The position numbers and the translations under genes were made by a program. DNA of 64,000 nucleotides from Pseudomonas mucidolens. GTDB lineage: Bacteria > Pseudomonadota > Gammaproteobacteria > Pseudomonadales > Pseudomonadaceae. Of this stretch, positions 1 through 9,454 are shown piece after piece. The notes below the pieces were generated by a model. The model searched no databases, was not told the origin of the DNA, and was given only the letters and a program-made list of their open reading frames with translations. Within the stretch, counting starts at the first letter, position 1, and the number at the start of each line of letters is the position of its first letter. The stretch covers positions 682,001 through 746,000 of the forward strand of contig NZ_LT629802.1 in assembly GCF_900106045.1 (NCBI RefSeq), read 5' to 3'.

Positions 1-40
1 GGCAACGGACATGCACTTCGACTCGACTTCGCGGCAATCC

Positions 41-1339
41 TCAGAGTGCCACTTTCTCCGGCATCGGCAAATGACTTGTCCCCAGCACCGCGGGTAAGAT
101 GCCCGCCCTTAAATCATTGCCGCTTGGCTGCTGGTACAGGCTCAAGCCAAATTCCGGCAGCACCGCCAGCAGGTAATCGAAGATATCGCCTTGGATGCGC
201 TCGTAGTCAGCCCACACCGTGGTACGGGTAAAGCAGTAGATTTCCAGCGGAACACCTTGGGCAGAGGTTTGCATCTGGCGGACCATGCAGGTCATATTGG
301 GCTGGATGTCCGGATGGCTTTTCAGATAAGCCAGGGCGTAGGCACGGAAGGTGCCCAGATTGGTCATGCGCCGACGGTTCGCCGATAGCTGCGCACTGTG
401 GCCCTGAGCCTCGTTCCAGGCTTTCAACTCCGCCTGCTTGCGGCTGATGTAGTCGGTCAGCAGATGGACCTGGGTCATGCGCGCTTCTTCGTCATCGCTC
501 AGAAAACGCACGCCGGCCGCATCGATATACACGCTGCGTTTGATCCGCCGCCCGCCCGAGGCTTGCATGCCACGCCAATTCTTGAAGGACTCGGACATCA
601 GGCGCCACGTAGGAATGGAGACGATGGTCTTGTCAAAATTCTGCACCTTGACGGTGTGCAGAGTGATGTCGACCACATCGCCACTGGCACCGACTTGGGG
701 CATCTCGATCCAGTCACCCACGCGTAGCATATCGTTACTGGTCAATTGCACGCTGGCGACAAATGACAGCAGGGTGTCCTTATAGACCAACAGAATTACC
801 GCCGACATGGCACCCAGGCCAGACAGTAGCAGTAACGGCGAACGGTCGATCAAGGTCGCGACGATGATGATGGCGCCAAATATGAACAGCACCATTTTTG
901 CCAGCTGCACGTAACCCTTGATCGAGCGCGTGCGGGCATGTTCGGTGCGTGCGTAGATATCCAGCAAGGCGTTGAGCACCGCGCCCAAGACCAGCACCTG
1001 GAACAGAATAGTGAACGCCAGGGCCACATTGCCAATGAACAGCGCGCTGGTCTTGCCCAGTCCCGGTACTAGATGCAGGCCGAACTGAATCACCAGTGAC
1101 GGGGTCATTTGCGCCAGCCGGTGGAAGACTTTGTTGTGCCGCAGGTCATTGAGCCAATGCAGCGCGGGTTGGCGGCCGAGCAATTTAACGGCGTGGAGGA
1201 TAAGGTAACGTGCCACCCGACCGACAATCAGCGCCACCACCAGCAACACCAGCAGAGCCAGGCTTGAATGCAGCAGCGGGTGTTGGTCCAGGGCGCCCCA
1301 GAGGTCCTGGATGTTGAGCCAGAGCTGTTTGATATCCAT
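41..1339 (-). CDS. MscS-family mechanosensitive ion channel (YbdG-like)
   Basis: A 432-residue inner-membrane protein of the MscS superfamily, which gates under membrane tension and releases solutes on hypo-osmotic shock. About five hydrophobic segments are visible in the first 200 residues (around 25-45, 75-95, 115-140, 158-175 and 180-200). The last leads into the pore-lining helix and the conserved beta-domain signature with RVGDWIEMP and DITLHTVKV around residues 225-250. Length and the FDKTIVSIPT stretch fit the YbdG/MscM branch rather than short MscS. I start at ATG 1339, where the protein-like sequence begins; an in-frame upstream extension reaches 1417 but looks non-coding. No strong ribosome site is seen. 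It is divergent from the helicase gene. Confidence 0.88.
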   Translation of the reverse strand: MDIKQLWLNIQDLWGALDQHPLLHSSLALLVLLVVALIVGRVARYLILHAVKLLGRQPALHWLNDLRHNKVFHRLAQMTPSLVIQFGLHLVPGLGKTSALFIGNVALAFTILFQVLVLGAVLNALLDIYARTEHARTRSIKGYVQLAKMVLFIFGAIIIVATLIDRSPLLLLSGLGAMSAVILLVYKDTLLSFVASVQLTSNDMLRVGDWIEMPQVGASGDVVDITLHTVKVQNFDKTIVSIPTWRLMSESFKNWRGMQASGGRRIKRSVYIDAAGVRFLSDDEEARMTQVHLLTDYISRKQAELKAWNEAQGHSAQLSANRRRMTNLGTFRAYALAYLKSHPDIQPNMTCMVRQMQTSAQGVPLEIYCFTRTTVWADYERIQGDIFDYLLAVLPEFGLSLYQQPSGNDLRAGILPAVLGTSHLPMPEKVAL

Positions 1340-1532
1340 GGATAAACGCAATTCTTCTGTAAGACATGATGGGGCAATTAGAGCACTGAAGTGCTGCAAA
1401 GTTGTGGTTGTAGACAAATTCCCTCACAAAAAACCATCCGATTGTCATTGTTCGCGTAAAGAAACTCGGCCTCGGCGCCCGAAACCGTTACCCTATGCAG
1501 CTGATTTTTTGTATTTCTTCGAGGTAGCACCC

Positions 1533-2879
1533 GTGTTTTCCCAATTCGCCCTGCACGAACGCCTGCTCAAAGCCGTGGCCGAGCTTAAATTTGTCGAGCC
1601 TACGCCTGTGCAAGCAGCGGCCATCCCGCTCGCGCTGGAAGGGCGTGACCTGCGGGTGACGGCTCAAACCGGGAGCGGCAAGACCGCCGCTTTCGTGCTG
1701 CCCATCCTCAATCGCCTGATCGGCCCGGCAAAAGTCCGTGTCAGCATCAAGACCCTGATCCTGCTGCCTACCCGCGAGCTGGCCCAGCAGACCCTGAAGG
1801 AAGTGGAGCGCTTTTCGCAGTTCACCTTCATCAAGGCCGGCCTGATTACCGGCGGCGAAGACTTCAAGGTCCAGGCGGCCATGCTGCGCAAGGTGCCGGA
1901 CATCCTGATCGGTACGCCCGGCCGGATGATCGAGCAACTGAACGCCGGCAACCTCGATCTCAAGGAAGTCGAAGTGTTGGTGCTCGACGAAGCCGACCGC
2001 ATGCTCGACATGGGCTTTGCCGACGATGTGCAGCGCCTGGTGGAAGAATGCGTCAACCGCCAGCAGACCATGTTGTTCTCCGCCACCACTGGCGGTTCGA
2101 CCTTGCGCGAGATGGTCGCCAAGGTCCTGAACAACCCGGAACACTTGCAGGTCAATAATGTCAGCGATCTGAATGCGACCACGCGCCAGCAGATCGTCAC
2201 CGCCGACCACAATGTGCACAAGGAACAGATTCTCAATTGGTTGCTGGCCAATGAGACCTACCAGAAGGCCATTGTCTTCACCAACACCCGGGCCATGGCC
2301 GACCGTATCTACGGTCGTCTGGTGGCGCAGGAGTACAAGGCGTTTGTCTTGCACGGTGAGAAAGACCAGAAGGACCGCAAGCTGGCCATCGACCGCCTGA
2401 AACAGGGAGGCGTGAAGATCCTGGTAGCGACCGACGTGGCTGCGCGTGGTCTCGACGTGGATGGTCTGGATATGGTGATCAACTTCGACATGCCGCGCAG
2501 CGGCGACGAATACGTGCACCGTATCGGGCGTACCGGCCGCGCCGGCAACGATGGCCTGGCCATCTCGTTGATCTGCCATGGCGACTGGAACCTGATGTCG
2601 AGCATCGAGCGCTACCTGAAGCAATCCTTCGAGCGCCGCACCATCAAGGAAGTCAAAGGCACCTACACCGGACCGAAGAAGGTCAAGGCGTCGGGCAAGG
2701 CGGTTGGCGTCAAGAAGAAAAAGGTCGATGCCAAGGGCGACAAGAAAAAGGCCGGCGGCAAATCGCCGACCAAGCGCAAGATTGCCAATCGGCCGAAAAC
2801 CGACAACCTGTCGCTGGTCAGCAAGGATGGCATGGCGCCGCTCAAGCGCCGCAAGCCGGAAGCACCGGCTGCCGAGTAA
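1533..2879 (+). CDS. DEAD-box ATP-dependent RNA helicase (SrmB/RhlE-like)
   Basis: A cytoplasmic RNA helicase of 448 residues. The core motifs are present in order: Q motif (PTPVQ, 23-27), Walker A AQTGSGKT (44-51), PTRELA, GTPGR, DEAD, SAT, then ARGLD and HRIGRTGRAG in the second RecA domain. The C-terminal ~75 residues are a Lys-rich tail typical of RNA-binding extensions. The likely roles are ribosome assembly or RNA turnover; the exact subfamily is not settled. I start at GTG 1533 because GAGGT lies 8 bases upstream and the family begins with an FSQF-type N-terminus. The open frame extends back to 1311 but that part is unlike the family. A strong terminator follows. Confidence 0.9.
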   Translation: MFSQFALHERLLKAVAELKFVEPTPVQAAAIPLALEGRDLRVTAQTGSGKTAAFVLPILNRLIGPAKVRVSIKTLILLPTRELAQQTLKEVERFSQFTFIKAGLITGGEDFKVQAAMLRKVPDILIGTPGRMIEQLNAGNLDLKEVEVLVLDEADRMLDMGFADDVQRLVEECVNRQQTMLFSATTGGSTLREMVAKVLNNPEHLQVNNVSDLNATTRQQIVTADHNVHKEQILNWLLANETYQKAIVFTNTRAMADRIYGRLVAQEYKAFVLHGEKDQKDRKLAIDRLKQGGVKILVATDVAARGLDVDGLDMVINFDMPRSGDEYVHRIGRTGRAGNDGLAISLICHGDWNLMSSIERYLKQSFERRTIKEVKGTYTGPKKVKASGKAVGVKKKKVDAKGDKKKAGGKSPTKRKIANRPKTDNLSLVSKDGMAPLKRRKPEAPAAE

Positions 2880-2893
2880 TACCGGCAGGCCCC

Positions 2894-2922
2894 AAAAAAA
2901 CCGGACAATGTCCGGTTTTTTT
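2894..2922. terminator. Bidirectional rho-independent terminator
   Basis: The hairpin AAAAAACCGGAC / GTCCGGTTTTTT with an AAT loop is flanked by A and T runs. It can therefore stop transcription from the helicase gene and from the convergent small periplasmic gene. Confidence 0.9.
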
Positions 2923-2928
2923 ATGCGT

Positions 2929-3204
2929 TCACTTCCGGGTTTCGGCGGCGGCTTCTTTCAACTCTTTCAGCCGGGCATCGATCAGCTGACATTTGTCAGG
3001 AAACTTCGCGCTTTCGGTGTCCAGGTCCATTTGCTGCAGCTCCTCGTTGATTTCCTTGGCTTTGGTCGGATTCTGCTGGGTGAGTGTGGTGACTTCCTTG
3101 GCCAGCTGCTCACGCTTGATCGTGGCTTCTTCCGGGGTGCAGGCCCAGGCGGGCAGGGCGCCGAGCAGGGCTGCGGCGACAGCCAGTTGCACTAGGGTTT
3201 TCAT
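2929..3204 (-). CDS. Small secreted protein, function unknown
   Basis: A 91-residue protein with a clear Sec signal peptide (MKTLVQ, hydrophobic core, AWA cleavage site near residue 21). The mature part is charged and helical, with many Lys, Glu and Gln and two Cys (residues 22 and about 71) that could form a disulfide in the periplasm. GGAG lies at good spacing before ATG 3204. I do not recognise a named family. It resembles short periplasmic coiled-coil proteins common in Pseudomonas. It shares a bidirectional terminator with the helicase. Confidence 0.75.
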   Translation of the reverse strand: MKTLVQLAVAAALLGALPAWACTPEEATIKREQLAKEVTTLTQQNPTKAKEINEELQQMDLDTESAKFPDKCQLIDARLKELKEAAAETRK

Positions 3205-3361
3205 CGTTCAAATCTCCGTGGCGGTGATAGTCGGTTGAGGGCGCGGGCTGGCAGAAAGTTCAGTGCGATGACGTCCGTCCACCCGGCTGAACGGCGCCAG
3301 ACCCCGTGTGTCACAACCTTTGAAAGGGCAACGTATCGGTGTGCCTAAAGGAGGAATCAGG

Positions 3362-3751
3362 ATGACGACTTACAACTGGGATTTGATCGAACGCCTGCTG
3401 CACGAAGTGCAGAACGGCGAGGGCAGCTTTGCCCCACGTAAATATGCCGAGCAGGAAGCGGCTGACAAGGGCGCGGCCGATGAGCCGACCGGCAATCTGG
3501 ATGCGCTGAAAAAGACCGCCGCGGATTACGAAGCATTGTTATTGAGGCGTGGGTTTATCGAGTCTCGCCCTGAGGAAGACGGTGGCAATGGGGAGAACTT
3601 TATCCTGACTCCCCTCGGTGCGCAGTTGCTGGCACTGATTGACAGCTCCATTCCAGGCAATGATCACCCGCGACAGGTGCTGGATGAACAGGTGGATGCG
3701 CTGGATCCGACGACGTTTGCGCAGGTGGCGTCCAAGGCTGCGATTGCCTGA
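3362..3751 (+). CDS. Small winged-helix-like protein (possibly DUF2513-like)
   Basis: A 129-residue soluble protein beginning MTTYNWDLIERLL. The N-terminal 'predict the number of leading helices' layout, the central LLRRGFIESR segment and the FILTPLGAQLLALI strand-helix are reminiscent of small winged-helix proteins such as DUF2513, but I cannot confirm the family. Start ATG 3362 is preceded by an excellent AAAGGAGG site at 3348-3354, which decides against the longer frame from 3308. It stands alone and is convergent with the DUF6279-like lipoprotein. Confidence 0.7.
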   Translation: MTTYNWDLIERLLHEVQNGEGSFAPRKYAEQEAADKGAADEPTGNLDALKKTAADYEALLLRRGFIESRPEEDGGNGENFILTPLGAQLLALIDSSIPGNDHPRQVLDEQVDALDPTTFAQVASKAAIA

Positions 3752-3774
3752 AGGCCCGTGGCGTGCGCTTGCGG

Positions 3775-4650
3775 TTAGCCGTTTACGGGCGTGGCGCCTT
3801 TCAGGCATTGGAGTGCCTGAAAGTCGCTGCGCACGTTACTGATCCGTTGCGTCAGTTTCTGGCGTTGCTGCACGCTACTTTCAGCCATTAGTTCGACCAA
3901 CAGGCTACGGGCCCAGGCTTCGGTGCGAGCGTAGGCTCGGCGATAGTCCGCGGTCCACAGGCTTTCGCGATCCACCAGCAGTTGCTCCATCCTGCGCGGG
4001 AAATCACTGCTGGCGCGTTGTTGCACCGCGGCAATGAACTGCGACTGCCAATGGGCACGATTGCCGATCCATTCCCGATTCTGCGCGCCCAGGGCGACCG
4101 ACCAGGCGGTGATACGATTTTGCTGGCTGGCGCTTAATGGGCCCAGCCAGCTTTCCAGGCGTTTGCTCATGCGTTCGGCACGTTTTTGTATCTGCTGTTC
4201 CAGCGGGGGATCAAGGTATTCGTGCTGACGTTTGCGCAGGTCTTTGGCCAGCGCTTCGCTCATCTCTCGGACTTGTTGAGCGTCCAGGCTGCGCAGCAAC
4301 TCGATGGCTGACGGGGTGATTTCGCGGGCGACTGCGGCGATGGCTTGTTTGGCTTCGGCGGTGCGGGTTTGAAGCGCCGCGTCGGTCACCTGATTGCCTG
4401 CGACCATCTGCTGCAGGCGGTCAAGCCAGTCCAGATAGCCGGGTAATTGGGTGGTGCAGTGCCAGGCCAGGTGATCCTCGAGTGTGTCGTTGAACCAGCT
4501 CTTTTGCCCGGCGTTCATGTCCAGGTAGTCGTCGAGGGTCCACGGAATGATCAAGTCGAGGTTGCGGTAGGCCAGGCCTACGCGGTTGCAGCCGGCGAGC
4601 ACGATGCTCAGGATCAGTACGACCATCAGGAGGTTTAACCGACGCAACAT
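3775..4650 (-). CDS. DUF6279-type lipoprotein
   Basis: A 291-residue predicted outer-membrane or periplasmic lipoprotein. The signal peptide ends in the lipobox LAGC with Cys21. The rest is almost entirely helical, with a WTLDDYLD motif just after the anchor, which is characteristic of a Pseudomonas lipoprotein family annotated DUF6279. No enzymatic motif is visible. It is followed upstream (4651-4716, 66 bases) by the end of a porin-like gene on the same strand, so the two may be co-transcribed. Confidence 0.75.
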   Translation of the reverse strand: MLRRLNLLMVVLILSIVLAGCNRVGLAYRNLDLIIPWTLDDYLDMNAGQKSWFNDTLEDHLAWHCTTQLPGYLDWLDRLQQMVAGNQVTDAALQTRTAEAKQAIAAVAREITPSAIELLRSLDAQQVREMSEALAKDLRKRQHEYLDPPLEQQIQKRAERMSKRLESWLGPLSASQQNRITAWSVALGAQNREWIGNRAHWQSQFIAAVQQRASSDFPRRMEQLLVDRESLWTADYRRAYARTEAWARSLLVELMAESSVQQRQKLTQRISNVRSDFQALQCLKGATPVNG

Positions 4651-4716
4651 AGGCGAATCCTTGCGCAGACGTGATTAGTTCATCCGAACTCGCCAGGGAC
4701 GCAACAGTTCAGTCCG

Positions 4717-5439
4717 TTAATAAAACGACCGCTCGGCCTTCAGGGTCAACAGACCATCACATTGCGAATTGTGTCCGGAGTAAGCGGAACAGTTGCTACC
4801 GCTGAGGCTTGAATCGCTGTAGATCAGGTCCAGGTCAATGCCCTGCCAGGGCCGGGAAAATTTCACCGACCAATCGCTGAAACTGCGAATGGAGCCATCT
4901 TCCACCGATACCGGGCTGCCCAATTGATGGGTGGTGTATTGCATGCTGAGGCCGATACCGAAGGGTTGGGTGCCGCCGAGGTCGGCGAACAGCGTACTGT
5001 CCCGGCGATCCGGGTCATTGCCCAGCGACACGCCGAAGCGATTGCCCAGAACGGTCAGACCGCCGTAGAAGGCCTGGCTGTCGAGTGGGCTCAGCTTGGG
5101 ATAACTGTATTGAATCATCCCCAGTTCATAGCCCAGGGTCTGATCGAATGGCCGCTTGAAGCCCAGGTAGGAGTCGACCTCGAGTTTACTCGCGGGAGAG
5201 AGACCCATGCTGGGAGAAAATTGGCCGAAGTACAGGCCGCTGGCATGGGAAAGATCGAGACCGCCATGGAACGAATTACTGCCGGGGGAGGTGGGTTGTA
5301 CCAGGCCGTGGGCCATGCTGCGGCTGGGGGTGGTGCCCAACTTCAAGTCGAAATCGCCCCATTCACGCTGGAAAACCTGCGCTTCGGCAAGTGGGCTGGC
5401 GAGCAGGGCGCTGACCAGGAAAATGCAGGGCTTTAGCAC
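4717..5439 (-). CDS. TorF-family putative porin
   Basis: A 240-residue outer-membrane protein with an N-terminal signal peptide cleaved near residue 20 (AEA). Alternating hydrophobic and polar beta-strands run throughout and it ends in an aromatic residue (RSFY), as usual for BAM-assembled barrels. The ASGLYFGQFSP and ELGMIQYSYP stretches fit the TorF/Gcw_chp porin family. Substrate unknown. Two Cys near the C-terminus (NCSAYSGHNSQC) may make a disulfide in a surface loop. Confidence 0.75.
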   Translation of the reverse strand: MLKPCIFLVSALLASPLAEAQVFQREWGDFDLKLGTTPSRSMAHGLVQPTSPGSNSFHGGLDLSHASGLYFGQFSPSMGLSPASKLEVDSYLGFKRPFDQTLGYELGMIQYSYPKLSPLDSQAFYGGLTVLGNRFGVSLGNDPDRRDSTLFADLGGTQPFGIGLSMQYTTHQLGSPVSVEDGSIRSFSDWSVKFSRPWQGIDLDLIYSDSSLSGSNCSAYSGHNSQCDGLLTLKAERSFY

Positions 5440-5659
5440 GCTTCACTCCATTAAAAGCGAGGAGCTGTAACAGGGGGACCAGGCAGATGCCCGTTCTAGA
5501 CGTGTGCAAGCATACCGACGAAAGCCAGGAGTTGAGGCCCGTTCGTCGATTGGTGCACTGCAGGATAAGTCAGGAAGGGTGTTGCGGGCTCTAGTCCTAG
5601 CGCTTTGGAAGGCAAAGCGCTTAGGGACCAGGTGTTATGCGCACGCGGTATTTTTCAGC

Positions 5660-5839
5660 TTACTTTTTGCCCAGAGTGATCTGCTTGGACGGGCCGAATG
5701 TCTGGCCGCTCACGCCTTTGGCAATTTGCTGGATTTCACCGCCGGACTTCAGGAAGGCAGCAATTTGGCTGTTGATCGATTCGCTGGTTTCAACGGCGGG
5801 AGCTGGCTTTGCTTTGCTATTGGATGCTTTTACGCGCAT
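5660..5839 (-). CDS. Small conserved hypothetical protein (59 aa)
   Basis: A short basic protein (MRVKASNSKAKPAPAVETSE...) with an Ala/Pro/Lys-rich N-terminus, a helix with FLKSGGEIQQIAKGVSG, and a Lys-rich end. There is no signal peptide or membrane segment. I chose ATG 5839; a TTG start at 5875 would add 12 residues. The ribosome site is weak. The composition suggests a nucleic-acid- or ribosome-associated peptide, but that is only an inference. Flanking intergenic DNA is AT-richer. Confidence 0.55.
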   Translation of the reverse strand: MRVKASNSKAKPAPAVETSESINSQIAAFLKSGGEIQQIAKGVSGQTFGPSKQITLGKK

Positions 5840-5875
5840 GGCGGCCACTAACCTATAGAAAATTAACTTGGCCAA

Positions 5876-6174
5876 GCATCGTACATGAAATGCTTGACAA
5901 TTGCTTGGTAAATATCCTCCGGGAATAAACCGCGCAGTTTAGGTACGCTCGGTTTGATAGTTGGAATAACCTGCCTAACTCTCTGTTTTAAATGGGAACG
6001 CCACGATAAAAAAGCGCAGCTGGAACTGCCGGAACCCGGCCAGTTGACCTGACGAGCGGGATGCTTGCGGAAAACGGGCTGGGCTCCCACGATTTTTCAG
6101 CGCCACGTGCCTGGACAGGGGACCGCTGCCGCCAAGTCGGGTAGAATGTCGCCCACGCAATGAGGGTATTGGAA
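5876..6174. other. Intergenic stretch without a recognised gene
   Basis: About 300 bases between the 59-aa gene and the CvfB-like gene. The short frames here are out of context and lack ribosome sites. It presumably holds the two divergent promoters; I see no repeat or strong hairpin. Confidence 0.5.
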
Positions 6175-7011
6175 ATGGCTTTAGTCGGGCGCTACAACAG
6201 TTTGCAAGTGGTTAAACACACTAACTTTGGTTTGTACCTTGATGGTGCGCAAGATGGCGAAATTCTCTTGCCGAACCGTTATATTCCCAAAGATATTCCC
6301 AGTGAAGATGAAGACTGGCTTAACGTTTTTATTTATCTGGACAGCGATGACAAACTTATCGCCACCACTGAAAAACCGAAAGTCCAGGTGGGTGAGTTTG
6401 CCAGCCTGAAAGTAGTTGAAGTCAACAGCATCGGCGTATTCCTCGACTGGGGGTTGCCCAAGGACCTGTTGCTGCCCTACTCCGAGGAAAAACGCCAACT
6501 GACGGCTGGTGAATACTGCGTGGTGCATGTTTACCTCGATAAACACACCAGGCGTATCACCGCCACCGCGCGCCTCGATCGCTACCTGGACAAGACCCCG
6601 GCCAATTACACCGTAGGCCAGGAAGTCGATTTGCTGGTGGCCGAAGCCACCGATATGGGCTTCAAGGCCATTATCAACAACAAGCACTGGGGCTTGATCC
6701 ACAAGAACGAAGTGTTCAAGTTTCTGCGGCCAGGCAAGGAAGAGAAGGGCTATATCAAAGAGATTCGTGCCGACGGCAACATCAGCCTGAGTCTGCAACC
6801 GGTGGGCGAACAAGCCGCCTCCAGCCTGAACTCGAAGATCCTCGCCAAGTTGCGTGATAACAACGGTACTTTGCCGGTCAGCGACAAGAGCGATCCGGCG
6901 CTGATCAGCAGTCTGTTTGGCGTCAGCAAGGGCAACTTCAAGAAGGCCATTGGCGCCCTTTACAAGCAAGGCCAGATCGTGATTCATGCAGACCGCATTG
7001 AACTAAGCTGA
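6175..7011 (+). CDS. S1-domain RNA-binding protein, CvfB/YitL family
   Basis: A 278-residue cytoplasmic protein made of tandem S1-type OB folds (VGRYNSLQVVKHTNFGLYLDG at the start; similar GxxxxLKVVEVNSIGVFLDWG near residue 80 and GQEVDLLVAEATDMGFKA near 150). It ends in a winged-helix-like segment (SDKSDPALISSLFGVSKGNFKKAIGALYKQG). This is the domain order of CvfB, an RNA-binding regulator first studied in Gram-positive bacteria; the Pseudomonas role is not defined. I start at ATG 6175 with GAGGG upstream, rather than the in-frame ATG at 6160. Confidence 0.88.
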   Translation: MALVGRYNSLQVVKHTNFGLYLDGAQDGEILLPNRYIPKDIPSEDEDWLNVFIYLDSDDKLIATTEKPKVQVGEFASLKVVEVNSIGVFLDWGLPKDLLLPYSEEKRQLTAGEYCVVHVYLDKHTRRITATARLDRYLDKTPANYTVGQEVDLLVAEATDMGFKAIINNKHWGLIHKNEVFKFLRPGKEEKGYIKEIRADGNISLSLQPVGEQAASSLNSKILAKLRDNNGTLPVSDKSDPALISSLFGVSKGNFKKAIGALYKQGQIVIHADRIELS

Positions 7012-7100
7012 GGGCGCGTGCGGGCGCATATTTGCTCCTGCACAAGCTCCGCGCCTTCAGCTAAAGGCGAACAACCTCTTGTGGCAAGGATGAACAGCCT

Positions 7101-7235
7101 CTTGTGGCGAGGGGGCTTGTCCCCCGTTGGGCTGCGCAGCAGCCCCAAAAAGCCTCCGCGGTCCTTCTGTCTAAACTGGGGGGACAGGTTTGGGGGCTGC
7201 TGCGCAGCCCAACGGGGGACAAGCCCACTCGCCAC
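7101..7235. repeat. REPIN (paired inverted REP), family A
   Basis: Two REP arms in opposite orientation: GTGGCGAGGGGGCTTGTCCC... with GGGCTGCGCAGCAGCCCC at 7104-7147, and its near reverse complement at 7190-7234. About 45 bases lie between them. A partial extra copy of the CCTCTTGTGGC start lies just before (7074-7085). The same family recurs at 18.4 kb. It is located between convergent genes. Confidence 0.88.
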
Positions 7236-7293
7236 GGAGTGCGGGGCTTCAGGACTGTTGTCTGCGCTGCTGGGTAGTGGAAGGTGTGCCGCG

Positions 7294-8460
7294 TTACTGG
7301 CTGACGCAGTTTTTGCCCGCAGTTACCGCTCGCCTGGGACGTAGCAACAGGGTGCCGGCCAGCAACAGGCCGCTGGCGGCGAATAGCAATGCTGGTTGCA
7401 AGCCGCCGCTGAGGTGGCTGCTCAACGACGCCAGCAACGGTCCGCTCAGTTGACCCACGGCAAAACAGGCGGTCAGCAGGCCGGTGCTGCGTTGCGTGCC
7501 GTGGGGCGCAACTTCGCGCAAACGCTGCATGACCAGTTGCATGCACGCCAGGAACGGCAACCCGCAAAGCAAGACACCCAACGCCAATCCCGCGGCATTG
7601 CCCAGCAAACAGGCGAAAACGCCGGCTGCTTGCATCCACAAGGTTGCCATCAGCCAATAACCTGTGGTGTCGGGATTTGGTTTGCGCAGGCTGACCAGCA
7701 ACACGCCGAGCGCCGCAGCCAGGCCGAAGCAGGGCCAGAACAGATCCGCTTGCCAGGCGCCCTTGAACTGGGCGTTGGCCATTTGCGACAGAAAGGTCGC
7801 GGGAATGATGTAGCCCAAACCATAGAGTACATAAATCCAGCCCAGGTGCGCGATGCTGCCATTGGCGCGCATGTCTGCCATGGGCGATGGTACGGTGCCC
7901 ACTGGAGGGCGTGGCAGGAACGGCAAAATCGCCAGCAACATCAGCAGCGCCACCAGGCCGTATACCAACCACAGGGTTGCGGAGTTTTGTCCCAGCAGGT
8001 TGGAGCCCAATGCCAACAATCCTGTCAGAAGAATTCCCAATCCAGGCCCGGCAAATACCAATGCACCCCATCTTGGTCGTCCCGCCGCAATGGCCAGCGG
8101 TTGGCTCAAACCGGTGATCATCACCAGCGCCCAGGCGCTGGCCACACCTGTACCAAAGCGCAGGAGCAGATGCGCCCAGAATCCTTCGGCCCAGAACGAC
8201 GCCAAGGTCAGCAACACGCACAGCCACAATCCGCCGAGCATTCGTCCGCGTACATGGTGATGGCTGCGAGCGAACATCGAGTCCACCGCACCCACGAAAT
8301 ACCCCAGGTAATTGGCCGCTGCAATCAGCCCAGCATCAGTCAAGTCGATCTGACCTTCACCGATCAAATGGGGCATCTGTGGGGTGAGGGCGAAGCGGCC
8401 GATGCCCATGGCCATCATCAGCGCGATAAAACAGGCGAGCAAGCGAATACCGGGAGACAT
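7294..8460 (-). CDS. MFS transporter, YbfB/YjiJ family
   Basis: A 388-residue polytopic inner-membrane protein with twelve predicted helices in two halves. The N-terminal GIGRFALTPQMPHLI motif and AAANYLGYFVGA are diagnostic of the YbfB/YjiJ group of the major facilitator superfamily. The substrate is unknown. It is transcribed away from a LysR-family regulator whose start is 100 bases upstream, so the regulator probably controls it. The C-terminus ends RAVTAGKNCVSQ, just short of the REPIN. Confidence 0.87.
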   Translation of the reverse strand: MSPGIRLLACFIALMMAMGIGRFALTPQMPHLIGEGQIDLTDAGLIAAANYLGYFVGAVDSMFARSHHHVRGRMLGGLWLCVLLTLASFWAEGFWAHLLLRFGTGVASAWALVMITGLSQPLAIAAGRPRWGALVFAGPGLGILLTGLLALGSNLLGQNSATLWLVYGLVALLMLLAILPFLPRPPVGTVPSPMADMRANGSIAHLGWIYVLYGLGYIIPATFLSQMANAQFKGAWQADLFWPCFGLAAALGVLLVSLRKPNPDTTGYWLMATLWMQAAGVFACLLGNAAGLALGVLLCGLPFLACMQLVMQRLREVAPHGTQRSTGLLTACFAVGQLSGPLLASLSSHLSGGLQPALLFAASGLLLAGTLLLRPRRAVTAGKNCVSQ

Positions 8461-8560
8461 GAACGAATTCCAACAGGAATGATGTTTCTCAGGCTAAGGT
8501 GGATTGGCTTTCAGTAAAATTGAATAATACTGAGGAAGTTGTTCATGTTAGGAGAAGGTC

Positions 8561-9454
8561 ATGGAGTTCAGCCAGCTGCGTATTTTCCAGGCGATTGCCG
8601 AGGAAGGTTCCATCACCCGCGCTGCGGAGCGTCTGCACCGGGTACCGTCGAACCTGTCGACCCGGCTCAAGCAAATGGAGGCGCAATTAGGTGTCGAGTT
8701 GTTTGTGCGCGAACGCCAGCGCCTGCAACTGTCTCCGGCCGGCAAGGTGTTGCTCGATTACAGTACGCGCCTGCTCGCCCTGCATGAGGAGGCCCATGGC
8801 GCTGTTCAGGGCGGGCAACCGGCCGGGGATTTTGTGCTGGGCAGCATGTACAGCACGGCTGCGATCCACTTGCCGAAGTTGCTGGCGCGTTATCACAAAG
8901 CCTATCCGATGGTGAACCTGCAAGTGCAGTCGGCCCCCAGTGGCGAATTGCTCGAAGGACTGATCAGCGGGCGCCTGGATGCGGCCTTGGTTGACGGGCC
9001 GTTGTCGCTGGCGACGCTGGACGGTGTGCCGCTGTGCGAAGAACGACTGCTGTTGATTTGCGAGGCCGACCATCCGCCGGTCCGTGGTCCGCAGGATGTG
9101 GCCGGGCGCTCGGTGTTCACCTTCCGACGCAGTTGTTCCTATCGCGCGCGCCTGGAAGCCTGGTTTTCCCACGACCGCGTCGCCATGGGGCGCGCCATCG
9201 AGATTGAGTCCTACCAAGGCATGCTGGCGTGTGTCATTGCCGGTTCCGGCGTGGCGCTGATGTCCGAATCGATGCTCGACAGCCTGCCGGGCAAAGACAG
9301 CGTTTCGGTGCATCCCTTGGCCGAACCGTTCGCCCACGCCACCACCTGGCTGATGTGGCGCAAGGGCATGCTTGGGGCTAATCTCAATGCGTGGATTGAC
9401 CTGCAGCAAAAACGCGAGACACCGCCTGTGCAGGATACGCGGGTGATTGCTTGA
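8561..9454 (+). CDS. LysR-family transcriptional regulator
   Basis: A 297-residue LTTR: N-terminal winged helix-turn-helix (LRIFQAIAEEGSITRAAERL, residues 6-25, followed by SNLSTRLKQME), a linker helix, and a two-lobed co-inducer domain from about residue 90 (FVLGSMYSTAAIHLP). AGGAGAAGG precedes ATG 8561. It is divergent from the YbfB/YjiJ-type pump. The SYRARLEAWF segment resembles LTTRs of the PtrR/YneJ group, but the ligand cannot be read from sequence. Confidence 0.88.
   Translation: MEFSQLRIFQAIAEEGSITRAAERLHRVPSNLSTRLKQMEAQLGVELFVRERQRLQLSPAGKVLLDYSTRLLALHEEAHGAVQGGQPAGDFVLGSMYSTAAIHLPKLLARYHKAYPMVNLQVQSAPSGELLEGLISGRLDAALVDGPLSLATLDGVPLCEERLLLICEADHPPVRGPQDVAGRSVFTFRRSCSYRARLEAWFSHDRVAMGRAIEIESYQGMLACVIAGSGVALMSESMLDSLPGKDSVSVHPLAEPFAHATTWLMWRKGMLGANLNAWIDLQQKRETPPVQDTRVIA

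Noticed and set aside
1488..2624. 378-codon minus-strand frame opposite the helicase
   Set aside because: It is a mirror of the helicase gene with no ribosome site; typical high-GC shadow.
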